Of a stretch of 41,910 bases of DNA, positions 35,001 through 41,910 are shown one piece after another (position 1 is the stretch's first letter; each line of letters opens with the position of its first letter). Below the pieces are notes generated by a model, which searched no databases, was not told the origin of the DNA, and worked only from the letters and a program-made list of their open reading frames with translations. The DNA comes from Candidatus Thalassarchaeum sp. (GTDB taxonomy: Archaea > Thermoplasmatota > Poseidoniia > Poseidoniales > Thalassarchaeaceae): positions 1 to 41,910 of the forward strand of contig JAKURL010000016.1 of the NCBI GenBank assembly GCA_022449345.1. The letters are read 5' to 3'. Position numbers and translations under genes: made by a program.

Positions 35001-36383
35001 TTACTTTGCGTCTGGGGCGAGGAATTCATCCAGTCGTCCTTCCCACATATCCCTCTTATCGGCTAATTCCGTAAGCCATTCAGCGGCTCTATCTATACAG
35101 ATTTGCTTTATTTCGCCAGCGAGAAGTTTTCCAGATTCGTATTCTCTAGCTACTCTAGATAATTCAGAATCATCGGGTTCAAAGAAGAATTGAAGATATT
35201 GAAATGCCACATCTTTGGAACAATCCCCTCCTAATCTGCGATGCTCCTCAACAGTTGGTTGGCCTCCACTAAATGCGCGTTTGACCTTCTTGCTCATTTC
35301 CTCAAGGCTATCATCCATGAAAATCGTAGTTTCCGGCTTAGAAGAAGACATCTTGTCACCGGTCATGCCAACCGCGAAGCGATGGTAGGTCGAACTTGGT
35401 GGCATCAGCCCCATTCCACCCAATTCCCGCTCAAGTCGAAGTACACACATTCTGACTTGTGCAATATCAGAAATATTGGCACCGGGAATATCCAAGGTGC
35501 CATGTTTAGGATTGGCTGTAAAATCAGAGTACCCCATTGTAGATAGTGAGGCCTTTAAGCGTTCGAAAATATTCTCTCTTACTTGGCGATCTACCTTGCC
35601 ATTTTCTGAAACACCCAAGGCTTCTGAATTTCCCTCCTGCAGGGAAAGTGAGACTGTTAATCCACCGGCTTTTCTTGCTTTGACATTGAACCAATGAGTC
35701 TTCCCCGCGATTCCACGGGTTAGTCGCAGATGTGGGTCCTGATCAAAACCCACTGGTACTACGATTGGGCGGAGTCCGCCAAATTCTTCCAATTGAGGGT
35801 GAATAATGTCACCTACCTGAACTAGTGGTGCTTGAACGTGGGCGAGATTTGTCTCTCCTTTAAATCCGTAAATTGCTTCAAATTCGGAGAGGTTTGTTCG
35901 GCGGCCTAAGGTGAATGCAAGCCTCTGGACCTCGGGTCTACCGCTTTGGAAATAGACATTAGTGGAACTAGGATCAAGCCCCAAAGCTGCATAATTGTGA
36001 ACATATTCCTTTAGTGCGGTTTCTCGACCTTGCCCTAGGCTAGTCCCTCTAGTGGCAAGTGCCTCAAGGTCAGCAACAGTCACGGTAATGTCTGCGCCTT
36101 GTTCCTGAAACCATCTGACTTGCTCAATCACCATTGAATGACCTAGGTGCATTCTACCACTTGGCATTAAACCGGTAAGTACTCCAAACGGATCAGACCG
36201 CTCCATGCAACCTACGATAACATCAAGGTCTCGATGAGCGAAAATAATACCTCTTCGATGTAGCATACTGGGATTCGGTACTCGCTTAAGATCCACGCTT
36301 TGTAGGCCGAATTGGTCTCGAATCCGAGCATAATCTGTAGATTGCTCAGAAGACCAAGGGTCGATGCGTACGGCGTCTTCCAC
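35001..36383 (-). CDS. trpS: Tryptophanyl-tRNA synthetase
   Basis: Class Ic aminoacyl-tRNA synthetase charging tRNA-Trp. It has 460 residues with the archaeal/eukaryotic N-terminal extension (RIDPWSSEQSTDYARIRDQFGL). The HIGH site is PSGRMHLGHSMVIEQ. Tryptophan-pocket segments and QVGDIIHPQ, PVGFDQDPHLRLTR precede the KMSKS site KMSSSKPETTIFMDD. Tyr versus Trp: GDKMSSSKP with IDPW favours Trp. It is convergent with the ZPR1 gene (3 bases apart) and divergent from the saccharopine-dehydrogenase-like gene. Confidence 0.94.
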   Translation of the reverse strand: MEDAVRIDPWSSEQSTDYARIRDQFGLQSVDLKRVPNPSMLHRRGIIFAHRDLDVIVGCMERSDPFGVLTGLMPSGRMHLGHSMVIEQVRWFQEQGADITVTVADLEALATRGTSLGQGRETALKEYVHNYAALGLDPSSTNVYFQSGRPEVQRLAFTLGRRTNLSEFEAIYGFKGETNLAHVQAPLVQVGDIIHPQLEEFGGLRPIVVPVGFDQDPHLRLTRGIAGKTHWFNVKARKAGGLTVSLSLQEGNSEALGVSENGKVDRQVRENIFERLKASLSTMGYSDFTANPKHGTLDIPGANISDIAQVRMCVLRLERELGGMGLMPPSSTYHRFAVGMTGDKMSSSKPETTIFMDDSLEEMSKKVKRAFSGGQPTVEEHRRLGGDCSKDVAFQYLQFFFEPDDSELSRVAREYESGKLLAGEIKQICIDRAAEWLTELADKRDMWEGRLDEFLAPDAK

Positions 36384-36482
36384 GACCTCACGCGAATGCT
36401 CTCCTCAATCAACTAATCGCCCGAAAATTACCACATATGCGCGACTGCAACCAATCAAGAACTATACCGACTTTGGATAATC

Positions 36483-37538
36483 ATGGCGGTTGTGCATTGT
36501 CTTGGCACAGGATTGGTCGGTGCTTGGGTAGCCAAACGATTAGCAGCAGCCGGACACGAAGTTCACGCCTACGACATCCAACCTCATCGAGTCATGGGCA
36601 TAGATGGAATTACAGTGCACCCCTGTGATGTCCTCGAAGAATTGATGTCTATGAGTCGAAATGGACCTGTGGACATGGTTGTGAATATGTTACCCGGTGA
36701 TATAGGACATATGGCAACCACCGACCTAGCTGAGAGTGGATATCGAGTTGTTGACCTGAGTTTTAGCAAATTTACGCCTGATAGGGATGATCAGAAGGCA
36801 CGAGATTACGGTGCCAGGATTCTTTGGGATGTTGGAATAGCACCTGGGTTGTCGAATATGTTACTGGCGGTTGCGGATAGAAGAATTGGGCCATTAGAGA
36901 AAGCGGAGGTTTGGGTTGGGGGAAATCCAACTGGACCTTATGGTGAATGGAAGTATATGGCCCCGTTCTCCCCGATTGATGTGATTGCAGAATATACTAG
37001 GCCCGCGAGAGTTATTCGGGATGGAGAAGAAGTGGTTCTGCCTGCATTAAGTCAACGCCATATGGTAGATACTGGAGAACATGGTGAAATGGAGGCTTTT
37101 CTGACCGATGGCTTACGTTCAGTATTGAAATCGATTCCGGCGGTTGAAATGTCAGAGTTCACGGTTCGTTGGCCTGGTCATATTCAGAAGTTCATCGACA
37201 CTAGAGAATCAGGAGATTTGGATGAAAACGAATTAATCTTTGAATGGAGTTACAACCACAAAATTCCTGAATTCACTTGGATGAAAGTCAGAGCTGAGGC
37301 CAGAGACGGGAAAGTGCTAGAGTGGGAAGTTGAAGACCATGGGGGTGATGATGGGCATTCGATGGCCCGTGCCACAGGAATGGTGACCGCTTGCTGTGTT
37401 GAAGCTTGGTTGGAAAACTCCAAAATGTTGCCTTTAGGAGTGCACGCTCCAGAAGTTTTGAGTGATAGAGTAATTGCAAAAATAGTGGATACTATGAAAT
37501 CTGATAGGGTTCGAATAGAGGGGCCAGAAATTCTTTGA
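36483..37538 (+). CDS. Saccharopine-dehydrogenase-like oxidoreductase
   Basis: The 351-residue protein has an N-terminal NAD(P) Rossmann domain: VHCLGTGLVGAWVAKRLAAAGHEVHAYD, then VNMLPGDIGHMATTDLAESGYRVVDLSF. These wordings match Lys9/saccharopine dehydrogenase relatives. The DVGIAPGLSNMLLA segment is also family-like. The second half has WVGGNPTGPYGEWKYMAPFSPIDVIAEYTRPA. It may act in lysine metabolism or on another amino-acid imine. Substrate specificity cannot be read. It is divergent from trpS (99 bases apart) and convergent with the next gene. Confidence 0.82.
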   Translation: MAVVHCLGTGLVGAWVAKRLAAAGHEVHAYDIQPHRVMGIDGITVHPCDVLEELMSMSRNGPVDMVVNMLPGDIGHMATTDLAESGYRVVDLSFSKFTPDRDDQKARDYGARILWDVGIAPGLSNMLLAVADRRIGPLEKAEVWVGGNPTGPYGEWKYMAPFSPIDVIAEYTRPARVIRDGEEVVLPALSQRHMVDTGEHGEMEAFLTDGLRSVLKSIPAVEMSEFTVRWPGHIQKFIDTRESGDLDENELIFEWSYNHKIPEFTWMKVRAEARDGKVLEWEVEDHGGDDGHSMARATGMVTACCVEAWLENSKMLPLGVHAPEVLSDRVIAKIVDTMKSDRVRIEGPEIL

Positions 37539-37547
37539 CCTGCGCGA

Positions 37548-38660
37548 TTATTCTTCCGACCTAGCCGCCTTATCCCTAGTAACCACCCATTTGATGGCAA
37601 TGGGAGTAGAAATGAGCACGGCGACCGCAAGAACTGGAAGGCGCCAGTCCATTTCCAATGCCGCTGGGCGTTCGATTAACCAAGTAAATCGAAGTGGTGA
37701 TTGATGAAAATCGGAGCTCCAATCATGCAAGTTTGTAACATGATGGCCGACCACGCTTACAGAATGGTGCAGTCCATTGAAGGTCGTTTGTGGAGTATGA
37801 GATATCGAAACATCCTGCGATTCGAATATGAAATCAATCATTGAACCAGGGGGTGCCGTGACGTAAGCGCCACCATCAACTGGACGAATACCTGTTATCA
37901 GGTGTCTTTGTGAACTTGGAATAATCAATGCCTCCTCTCCATCGAATTGTATGCTTGTCGGTGCTTCTGACCACTCAAACAAGGCAGTTCCAGGCACTGA
38001 CCATGATGAGTTTCCAAGAGTAGATATTCTGTACGTACTAACTTGTGGATCCACGGTTAATATTCTATCGAATGACTCCCCAGATATTTTGTGGCCGTGC
38101 CACTCTCCCCAAGTTGTAAACCAAACCTGTTGAGAGGTAAGCAAAGAAATTGCATCTTTATCCTCTCTAATGTTTACATCATGCCACCTTGCAATCCAGT
38201 ATATGCTAACCAGACTATCTTGTTCTGCATTTTCTAAGGCGGTCAGATTAGTTTGACCTTTCTCTAAGCTGGTTAACCGCTGAACTACGTGTAAACCGTT
38301 AGAATCTCCTTCAATCATATCTCCAACAATCGAAAATCCTGCATCGGAGATTGATTGGGCGGTATTTGCATCGATTGGGCCGTTCGGATGCCCGAATGAT
38401 ACTGGTTGAGATCCCCAGCGCGACGCGTCTGTGAATTCAGTAAGATAATCACGACATTGTTCGATTACCCAATTTTCCTCTCTCACATCAATCCCTTCAA
38501 ATCCATGACATCCAAATTCATCCCCCAGTTCGAGTCTTTCCGGTCCAATGATGTTCCAAAGCCAATTATCGTCATCCCATTCTGCAACAACTGGTGGTGC
38601 TGTAACAGGTAGCAAAATCATGCTACAAAGAACGATGCAGATGACCCTGCGAGTGAGCAC
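37548..38660 (-). CDS. Exported protein, weak polysaccharide-deacetylase likeness
   Basis: 370 residues: signal peptide (RVICIVLCSMILLPVTAPPVVA), a large outer domain and a C-terminal TM helix (LPVLAVAVLISTPIAIKWV) with a short basic and acidic tail. Part of the outer domain (HGFEGIDVREENW, SFGHPNGPIDANTAQSISDAGFSIVGD) recalls the NodB-like fold, in which a late strand reads P-x-G...d-x-x-T...l...Gf. The catalytic Asp and His pair is not clear. It is the only gene between two plus-strand genes. Function unassigned. Confidence 0.6.
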   Translation of the reverse strand: MLTRRVICIVLCSMILLPVTAPPVVAEWDDDNWLWNIIGPERLELGDEFGCHGFEGIDVREENWVIEQCRDYLTEFTDASRWGSQPVSFGHPNGPIDANTAQSISDAGFSIVGDMIEGDSNGLHVVQRLTSLEKGQTNLTALENAEQDSLVSIYWIARWHDVNIREDKDAISLLTSQQVWFTTWGEWHGHKISGESFDRILTVDPQVSTYRISTLGNSSWSVPGTALFEWSEAPTSIQFDGEEALIIPSSQRHLITGIRPVDGGAYVTAPPGSMIDFIFESQDVSISHTPQTTFNGLHHSVSVVGHHVTNLHDWSSDFHQSPLRFTWLIERPAALEMDWRLPVLAVAVLISTPIAIKWVVTRDKAARSEE

Positions 38661-38692
38661 GTCAAAAGGGCGGAGTATGTATCAGAAGAAGG

Positions 38693-38743
38693 CATCGCAC
38701 TTACGCAAAGCAATAATGCCTGTGAGTATTCGCAGGTGCGATG
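38693..38743 (+). repeat. Dyad covering the plsC-like start codon
   Basis: CATCGCAC (38693-38700) is the exact reverse complement of GTGCGATG (38736-38743), whose last three bases are the start ATG. Within the spacer CCTG and CAGG could form a second short stem. It could hide the start codon in mRNA or be an operator between divergent genes. Eight-base arms can arise by chance, so confidence is limited. Confidence 0.3.
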
Positions 38744-39517
38744 GCCGGACTATCTTCGGATTCTCTGAACAGTGTGTCAAAATTGACTGGACTAGAAGGT
38801 TCAGGCAATGCTCATTCAACTCCTATGTTTTACAAGGGCCTGATGCAAGTTGTCCCCGTATTGGTCAGGACAATCACTAATGTACGATACGAAGGGCTAG
38901 AAAGAATACCTGACAAAGGTCCTGTAATACTCGCCGGAAACCATACGTCACACATAGATCCAATCCTGAAAATCATGGGGGCTAGAAGACCTGTTCACTA
39001 TCTTGCAAAGGCAGAACATTTCGAGGATAAGAAGTTCCAGAAACTCATGATATCGACAGGTCAGATAGAAACATTTCGAGATTCCGGAGGAACCGATGCA
39101 TTGTCTAGTGCTGTCGATGTCCTTTCTAGTGGCAATGTCATGGGCATTTTTCCAGAAGGTACACGCTCTCGGAACAAAGAACCACCCTATCTTTCGCGGG
39201 GCAAAACCGGGGGCGCGCGGTTAGCCGCAAGATTCCCAGAAGTTCCAGTTGTACCAATTGCAATTATTGGAGCAAGAAACTTCATGGCGCCTGGATCGGC
39301 AATGGTAAATCCATTTGCAAAAGTGCAAGTCAATGTCGACAATCCAATTACCTTTGCAGATTGGTTAGCGGACCCAGATGGTGGTAATATGACGAATGAT
39401 GATATCGCCAACATGATTGAATTAGACGAGGACGGACAAAGGTCAATTATGAAATTACTATACAGACAATTCACCGACCAACTAATCGAGAATCTCAGGG
39501 TTTTGGGAGCACCGTAA
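38741..39517 (+). CDS. plsC: PlsC-type lysophosphatidate acyltransferase-like protein
   Basis: A member of the 1-acyl-sn-glycerol-3-phosphate acyltransferase superfamily, 258 residues. It has block I GNHTSHID (H68-x4-D73), a long middle, block III FPEGTRSRN (137-145) and block IV-like VPVVPIAIIGA. Such enzymes add a fatty acyl chain to sn-2 of glycerol phosphate, normal in bacterial lipids but not in classical archaeal ether lipids. A role on another acyl acceptor is possible. The start ATG lies inside the right arm of an 8-bp inverted repeat (38693-38700/38736-38743). It is divergent from the exported protein. Confidence 0.85.
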   Translation: MAGLSSDSLNSVSKLTGLEGSGNAHSTPMFYKGLMQVVPVLVRTITNVRYEGLERIPDKGPVILAGNHTSHIDPILKIMGARRPVHYLAKAEHFEDKKFQKLMISTGQIETFRDSGGTDALSSAVDVLSSGNVMGIFPEGTRSRNKEPPYLSRGKTGGARLAARFPEVPVVPIAIIGARNFMAPGSAMVNPFAKVQVNVDNPITFADWLADPDGGNMTNDDIANMIELDEDGQRSIMKLLYRQFTDQLIENLRVLGAP

Positions 39518-39598
39518 TAGTCATTGGTCGAACCAAATATTTGAGTGAACTTATCCGCATCCTTCATGGACTTACGATGTTCTGTCCAGTTAGTCGGC

Positions 39599-40393
39599 AT
39601 GGAGCAATACCTAGCATTCCTCAAGCGAATTCTCGATGAAGGGTTAGAGAAGTCTGATCGAACGGGTACTGGAACAATCTCGGTTTTCGGACATCAAATG
39701 CGCTTCGATCTATCAGAATCATTCCCAGCAGTGACGACAAAAAGACTTCATTGGCCGAGTATTATTCACGAATTACTTTGGTTTTTGTCTGGCGAAACAA
39801 ACGTTTCTTATCTTCAAGAAAATAAGGTCCGAATCTGGAATGAATGGGCGGATGAAGATGGAAATCTTGGGCCAGTTTATGGAAAACAATGGAGGAAATG
39901 GGAAACCAATGATGGAAAGGTTGTGGACCAAATTCAAAACGCTATTGAAATGATAAAAAATAACCCAAATTCACGTAGGATCATTGTGTCCGCTTGGAAT
40001 GTAGGTGAATTAGAAGATATGGCGCTAATGCCTTGTCACGCCTTTTTCCAATTCTATGTCAACGAAGGACGGTTATCTTGTCAATTATACCAACGAAGCG
40101 CCGATGCTTTCCTCGGAGTTCCTTTCAACATCTCATCATACAGCCTGTTGACTTGTATGATGGCTCAAGCTTGTGGCTTACAACCCGGTGAATTCGTTTG
40201 GACGGGGGGAGATTGCCACCTATATCTCAACCACCTAGAACAGGCAAAAGAACAAATTTCGCGTCAGCCGCTTGTACCACCTCAACTGAAGTTAGATGCA
40301 AACATTACTGATATTGACGATTTTACCGCAGAGAGTATTGAGATTCTCAATTATGTGTATCACCCCCATATCTCGGCCCCAATCTCAATTTGA
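39599..40393 (+). CDS. thyA: Thymidylate synthase (ThyA)
   Basis: Makes dTMP from dUMP using methylene-tetrahydrofolate. From ATG 39599 the protein has 264 residues, the Escherichia coli length, and starts [15 protein letters not shown] as in the family. The catalytic Cys146 is in [14 protein letters not shown], Arg166 is in [13 protein letters not shown], and NISSYSLL and a C-terminal PHISAPISI follow. A longer frame from 39545 is unlikely. Most archaea use ThyX or variant ThyA. Folate use is consistent with the adjacent folA, 9 bases downstream. Confidence 0.95.
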   Translation: MEQYLAFLKRILDEGLEKSDRTGTGTISVFGHQMRFDLSESFPAVTTKRLHWPSIIHELLWFLSGETNVSYLQENKVRIWNEWADEDGNLGPVYGKQWRKWETNDGKVVDQIQNAIEMIKNNPNSRRIIVSAWNVGELEDMALMPCHAFFQFYVNEGRLSCQLYQRSADAFLGVPFNISSYSLLTCMMAQACGLQPGEFVWTGGDCHLYLNHLEQAKEQISRQPLVPPQLKLDANITDIDDFTAESIEILNYVYHPHISAPISI

Positions 40394-40402
40394 GGGAATA
40401 AT

Positions 40403-40912
40403 ATGCGTATGGCAATGATTGTGGCCATGGATGAGGATGGTTGTATCGGAAGAGGAGAAGGGTTGCCTTGGCGACTGGCTTCAGATATGGCCAGATTCAA
40501 ACAATTGACTGAAGGGGGTGGATTCAACGCCGTAATTATGGGAAGGAAAACTTGGGATTCACTTCCAGATTCTTTCCGCCCCCTCCCGGAGCGATTGAAT
40601 ATCGTGATGTCAAGAGATACGGGTTGGGAAGCGGATGGAGCAGAAACCGCCCTATACAGTGGTAGAGCCATCGAGATTTCCTATGCTGATGGTTGTGAGG
40701 AGTGCTGGATTATTGGAGGTGCTCAGATATACCAGATGTACCTCGATAGGGTAGACGAAATCCATGTTACTACCGTACATACGAAGGGGAGTGGAGAAGT
40801 TATTTTTCCCGACTGGGATAGATCACAATGGGATGAAAATGTGGTTGAACGATTACAATCGGATACAGAAAATGAATACAATACCACATACTCAATTTGG
40901 ACTAGGCGATGA
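40403..40912 (+). CDS. folA: Dihydrofolate reductase
   Basis: Reduces dihydrofolate, the by-product of ThyA, with NADPH. 169 residues with MIVAMDEDGCIGRGEGLPWRLASDMARFKQLT (LPW, catalytic Asp28), the NADPH-site IMGRKTWDSLP, and WIIGGAQIYQMYLDRVDEIHVT. The start codon is the first of three Met in frame; GAGGG is upstream. It is the second gene of a thyA-folA pair and only one base before the start of the next gene. Confidence 0.95.
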   Translation: MRMAMIVAMDEDGCIGRGEGLPWRLASDMARFKQLTEGGGFNAVIMGRKTWDSLPDSFRPLPERLNIVMSRDTGWEADGAETALYSGRAIEISYADGCEECWIIGGAQIYQMYLDRVDEIHVTTVHTKGSGEVIFPDWDRSQWDENVVERLQSDTENEYNTTYSIWTRR

Positions 40913-40913
40913 T

Positions 40914-41315
40914 ATGAATATTCGCGACTTGTTCGCAATATTGGGTGGAGGGTTTTTTGTCTATACAGGGGTTCTCCACTTCACTGATACAGAATGGTTT
41001 GAGCCGATTGTGCCAGCGATTTTTGGTTCGGCAGAGTTCTGGGTGTTAGCAAGTGGAGCGGTAGAAATTGTCGTTGGTATCTTACTGATTATCCCGTCCT
41101 TCAGAGGGATTGGTGGTTATGCGAGTGCCGCGTTATTGATTTGCCTCTATCCCGCTAATCTATACATGTGGATATACTCTGTTGAATTGGGTGACGGTGC
41201 AGCACTTTCACAAACTGGTAACCTAGTCAGACTTGTACTACAATTGAGTGGGATTTGGGTCAGTCTGTGGATTGCGGAATTTGAATTCGAAAAAGCCAGG
41301 AAAAACTTGCATTAA
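40914..41315 (+). CDS. DoxX-like membrane protein
   Basis: 133 residues from ATG 40914, immediately after folA; a longer frame from 40764 would overlap folA and is rejected. Four TM helices (about 6-22, 43-61, 64-82, 103-120). HFTDTEWFEPIVPAIF and a SGAVEIVVGILLIIPSFRG segment, then YPANLYMWIYS, fit the DoxX/SURF4-like family. The redox partner or substrate is unknown. Translational coupling to folA is likely from the one-base gap. Confidence 0.72.
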   Translation: MNIRDLFAILGGGFFVYTGVLHFTDTEWFEPIVPAIFGSAEFWVLASGAVEIVVGILLIIPSFRGIGGYASAALLICLYPANLYMWIYSVELGDGAALSQTGNLVRLVLQLSGIWVSLWIAEFEFEKARKNLH

Positions 41316-41373
41316 TCGATTTTTCACTAATGCCGGGTTAAGATTAATCTCCTTCTAGAGGCATGGGTTATCC

Positions 41374-41910
41374 ATGGTGAGTAATCCGGAGGTGCGATTC
41401 GGCGAAGGGGGAGGTTTTGATTTCACTCCCCCAAGCGGATTGGCGATTATCCCTTGGGGTTTTTCTTTACTGTTGGTAGCCTTTGGGCTAATTAGTAGCA
41501 TAGCAGGTCTGGTCACAAACGAATGGGAGGCTATGGTTGGCGGCGGGATTTTTGTGGTTCCTGGGTGCTTACTAGGTATGTGGCTAACTCCAACGAGGCT
41601 ACAGAAAGAATTTGATAAAATTAGAATGGAAGAGAAGCCCAGAGATTTCGTTCATCGCTCAGAAACTGGAGGAACCACTGGAAGTTTCTGGACTGGAAAA
41701 TATTCTCATATGCGAAAAAAGGATTATAGAGGATGGGTTTTCGAAGCCCCAGGTCCTGAATACTGGGACAAAATAGACCCATATGGGTCAGATGATATTG
41801 GTATTATTCCTGAACATCCTACTGTTGTGGGAACTCCAAAACCTGCAAGTTTCTCTCTTGATGGTGTATTGATGTGTATTCTCGCTCTATACTCAATCCC
41901 AGCCACAATG
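41374..41910 (+). CDS. Unrecognised membrane protein, 3' end beyond right edge
   Basis: An open frame of 179 codons from ATG 41374 to the edge, without a stop. It starts MVSNPEVRFGEGGGFDF. Two TM helices are visible (IPWGFSLLLVAFGLISSIAGLV and AMVGGGIFVVPGCLLGMWLT). A soluble segment with DFVHRSETGGTTGSFWTGKYSHMRK follows, and another hydrophobic stretch (VLMCILALYSIPATM) runs into the window end. I do not recognise the family; the missing end limits assignment. Upstream a 10-base palindrome AGATTAATCT lies at about 41341-41350. Confidence 0.65.
   Translation, partial: MVSNPEVRFGEGGGFDFTPPSGLAIIPWGFSLLLVAFGLISSIAGLVTNEWEAMVGGGIFVVPGCLLGMWLTPTRLQKEFDKIRMEEKPRDFVHRSETGGTTGSFWTGKYSHMRKKDYRGWVFEAPGPEYWDKIDPYGSDDIGIIPEHPTVVGTPKPASFSLDGVLMCILALYSIPATM

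Noticed and set aside
40764-40913. Longer start of the DoxX-like gene
   Set aside because: It would overlap folA by 149 bases in another frame; ATG 40914 right after the folA stop is natural.
1-41910. CRISPR array, insertion sequence or prophage
   Set aside because: No spaced direct repeats, transposase or integrase frames, and no phage structural genes were seen.

Overview
The window looks like chromosome from a marine, aerobic, heterotrophic archaeon of the Thermoplasmatota, most likely Marine Group II (Poseidoniales). This is inferred from gene content, not from a search. Archaeal markers are a KH-domain beta-CASP nuclease (FttA/aCPSF1), a proteasome beta subunit, a two-domain tRNA-splicing endonuclease, SepF, a ZPR1 zinc-ribbon protein, a geranylgeranyl-reductase-family flavoprotein, an SRP 7S RNA with GNAR and GGAA tetraloops, and ribosome binding sites of GGTGA/GGAGG type. 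Bacterial-type genes sit among them: topoisomerase I, PntAB transhydrogenase, class-2 PyrD, MqnC, TatC, a PlsC-like acyltransferase, ThyA and FolA. Gene density is very high; most intergenic gaps are below 200 bases. The only gap between CDSs longer than 300 bases (5361-5747) holds the SRP RNA. I saw no CRISPR array, insertion sequence, rRNA or prophage.

Layout. 1-1783: 5' part of valS (minus, runs off the left edge). 1784-1945: divergent intergenic region with a 19-bp dyad and a pseudoknot-like element. 1946-5360: RND exporter and EVE-domain protein. 5395-5690: SRP RNA (minus). 5748-7292: CcmE-like protein and pyrD (minus). 7346-7765: unknown small protein; then a very CG-rich inverted repeat, then topA (7941-10226), a geranylgeranyl-reductase-family protein and a two-TM protein (to 12572). 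12573-17785 (minus): MqnC, aminopeptidase P, a surface protein and a PfkB kinase. 17882-18880: endA. 18895-23084 (minus): M6 peptidase, TatC with an extra C-terminal domain, and an exported CTCH-containing membrane protein. 23167-26065 (minus): pntB, pntA2, pntA1. 26225-26923: CPBP protease. 27033-28859 (plus): malate dehydrogenase and Nudix hydrolase. 28894-28971: tRNA-Pro (minus). 29009-33764: zinc-ribbon protein (minus), small membrane protein (plus), then subtilase, fttA and psmB (minus). 33974-34997: sepF and the ZPR1 protein. 35001-38660: trpS (minus), a saccharopine-dehydrogenase-like protein (plus) and an exported protein (minus). 38741-41910 (plus): plsC-like, thyA, folA, a DoxX-like protein and a partial membrane protein.

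How the genes fit together. Quinone-linked respiration is suggested by MqnC (menaquinone), class-2 PyrD (quinone-linked), a CcmE-like haem chaperone of the CxxxY type and PntAB (NADPH supply), with malate dehydrogenase nearby. Several exported or membrane-anchored proteins (a lipobox subtilase, an M6 metalloprotease, an Ig/PKD-like protein, the CTCH protein) sit with tatC and the SRP RNA and fit a protein-degrading lifestyle. ThyA and FolA form a thymidylate-folate unit. A PlsC-type acyltransferase in the same window as a geranylgeranyl-reductase-family protein bears on the archaeal lipid-divide question.

The items most worth following are the TatC C-terminal domain and its tight coupling to the CTCH protein, the triplicated C-terminal module of TopA, the CG-rich hairpin before topA, the dyad and pseudoknot before the RND gene, and the altered GAGD motif of the PfkB kinase. 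No complete new defence or mobile system is evident.
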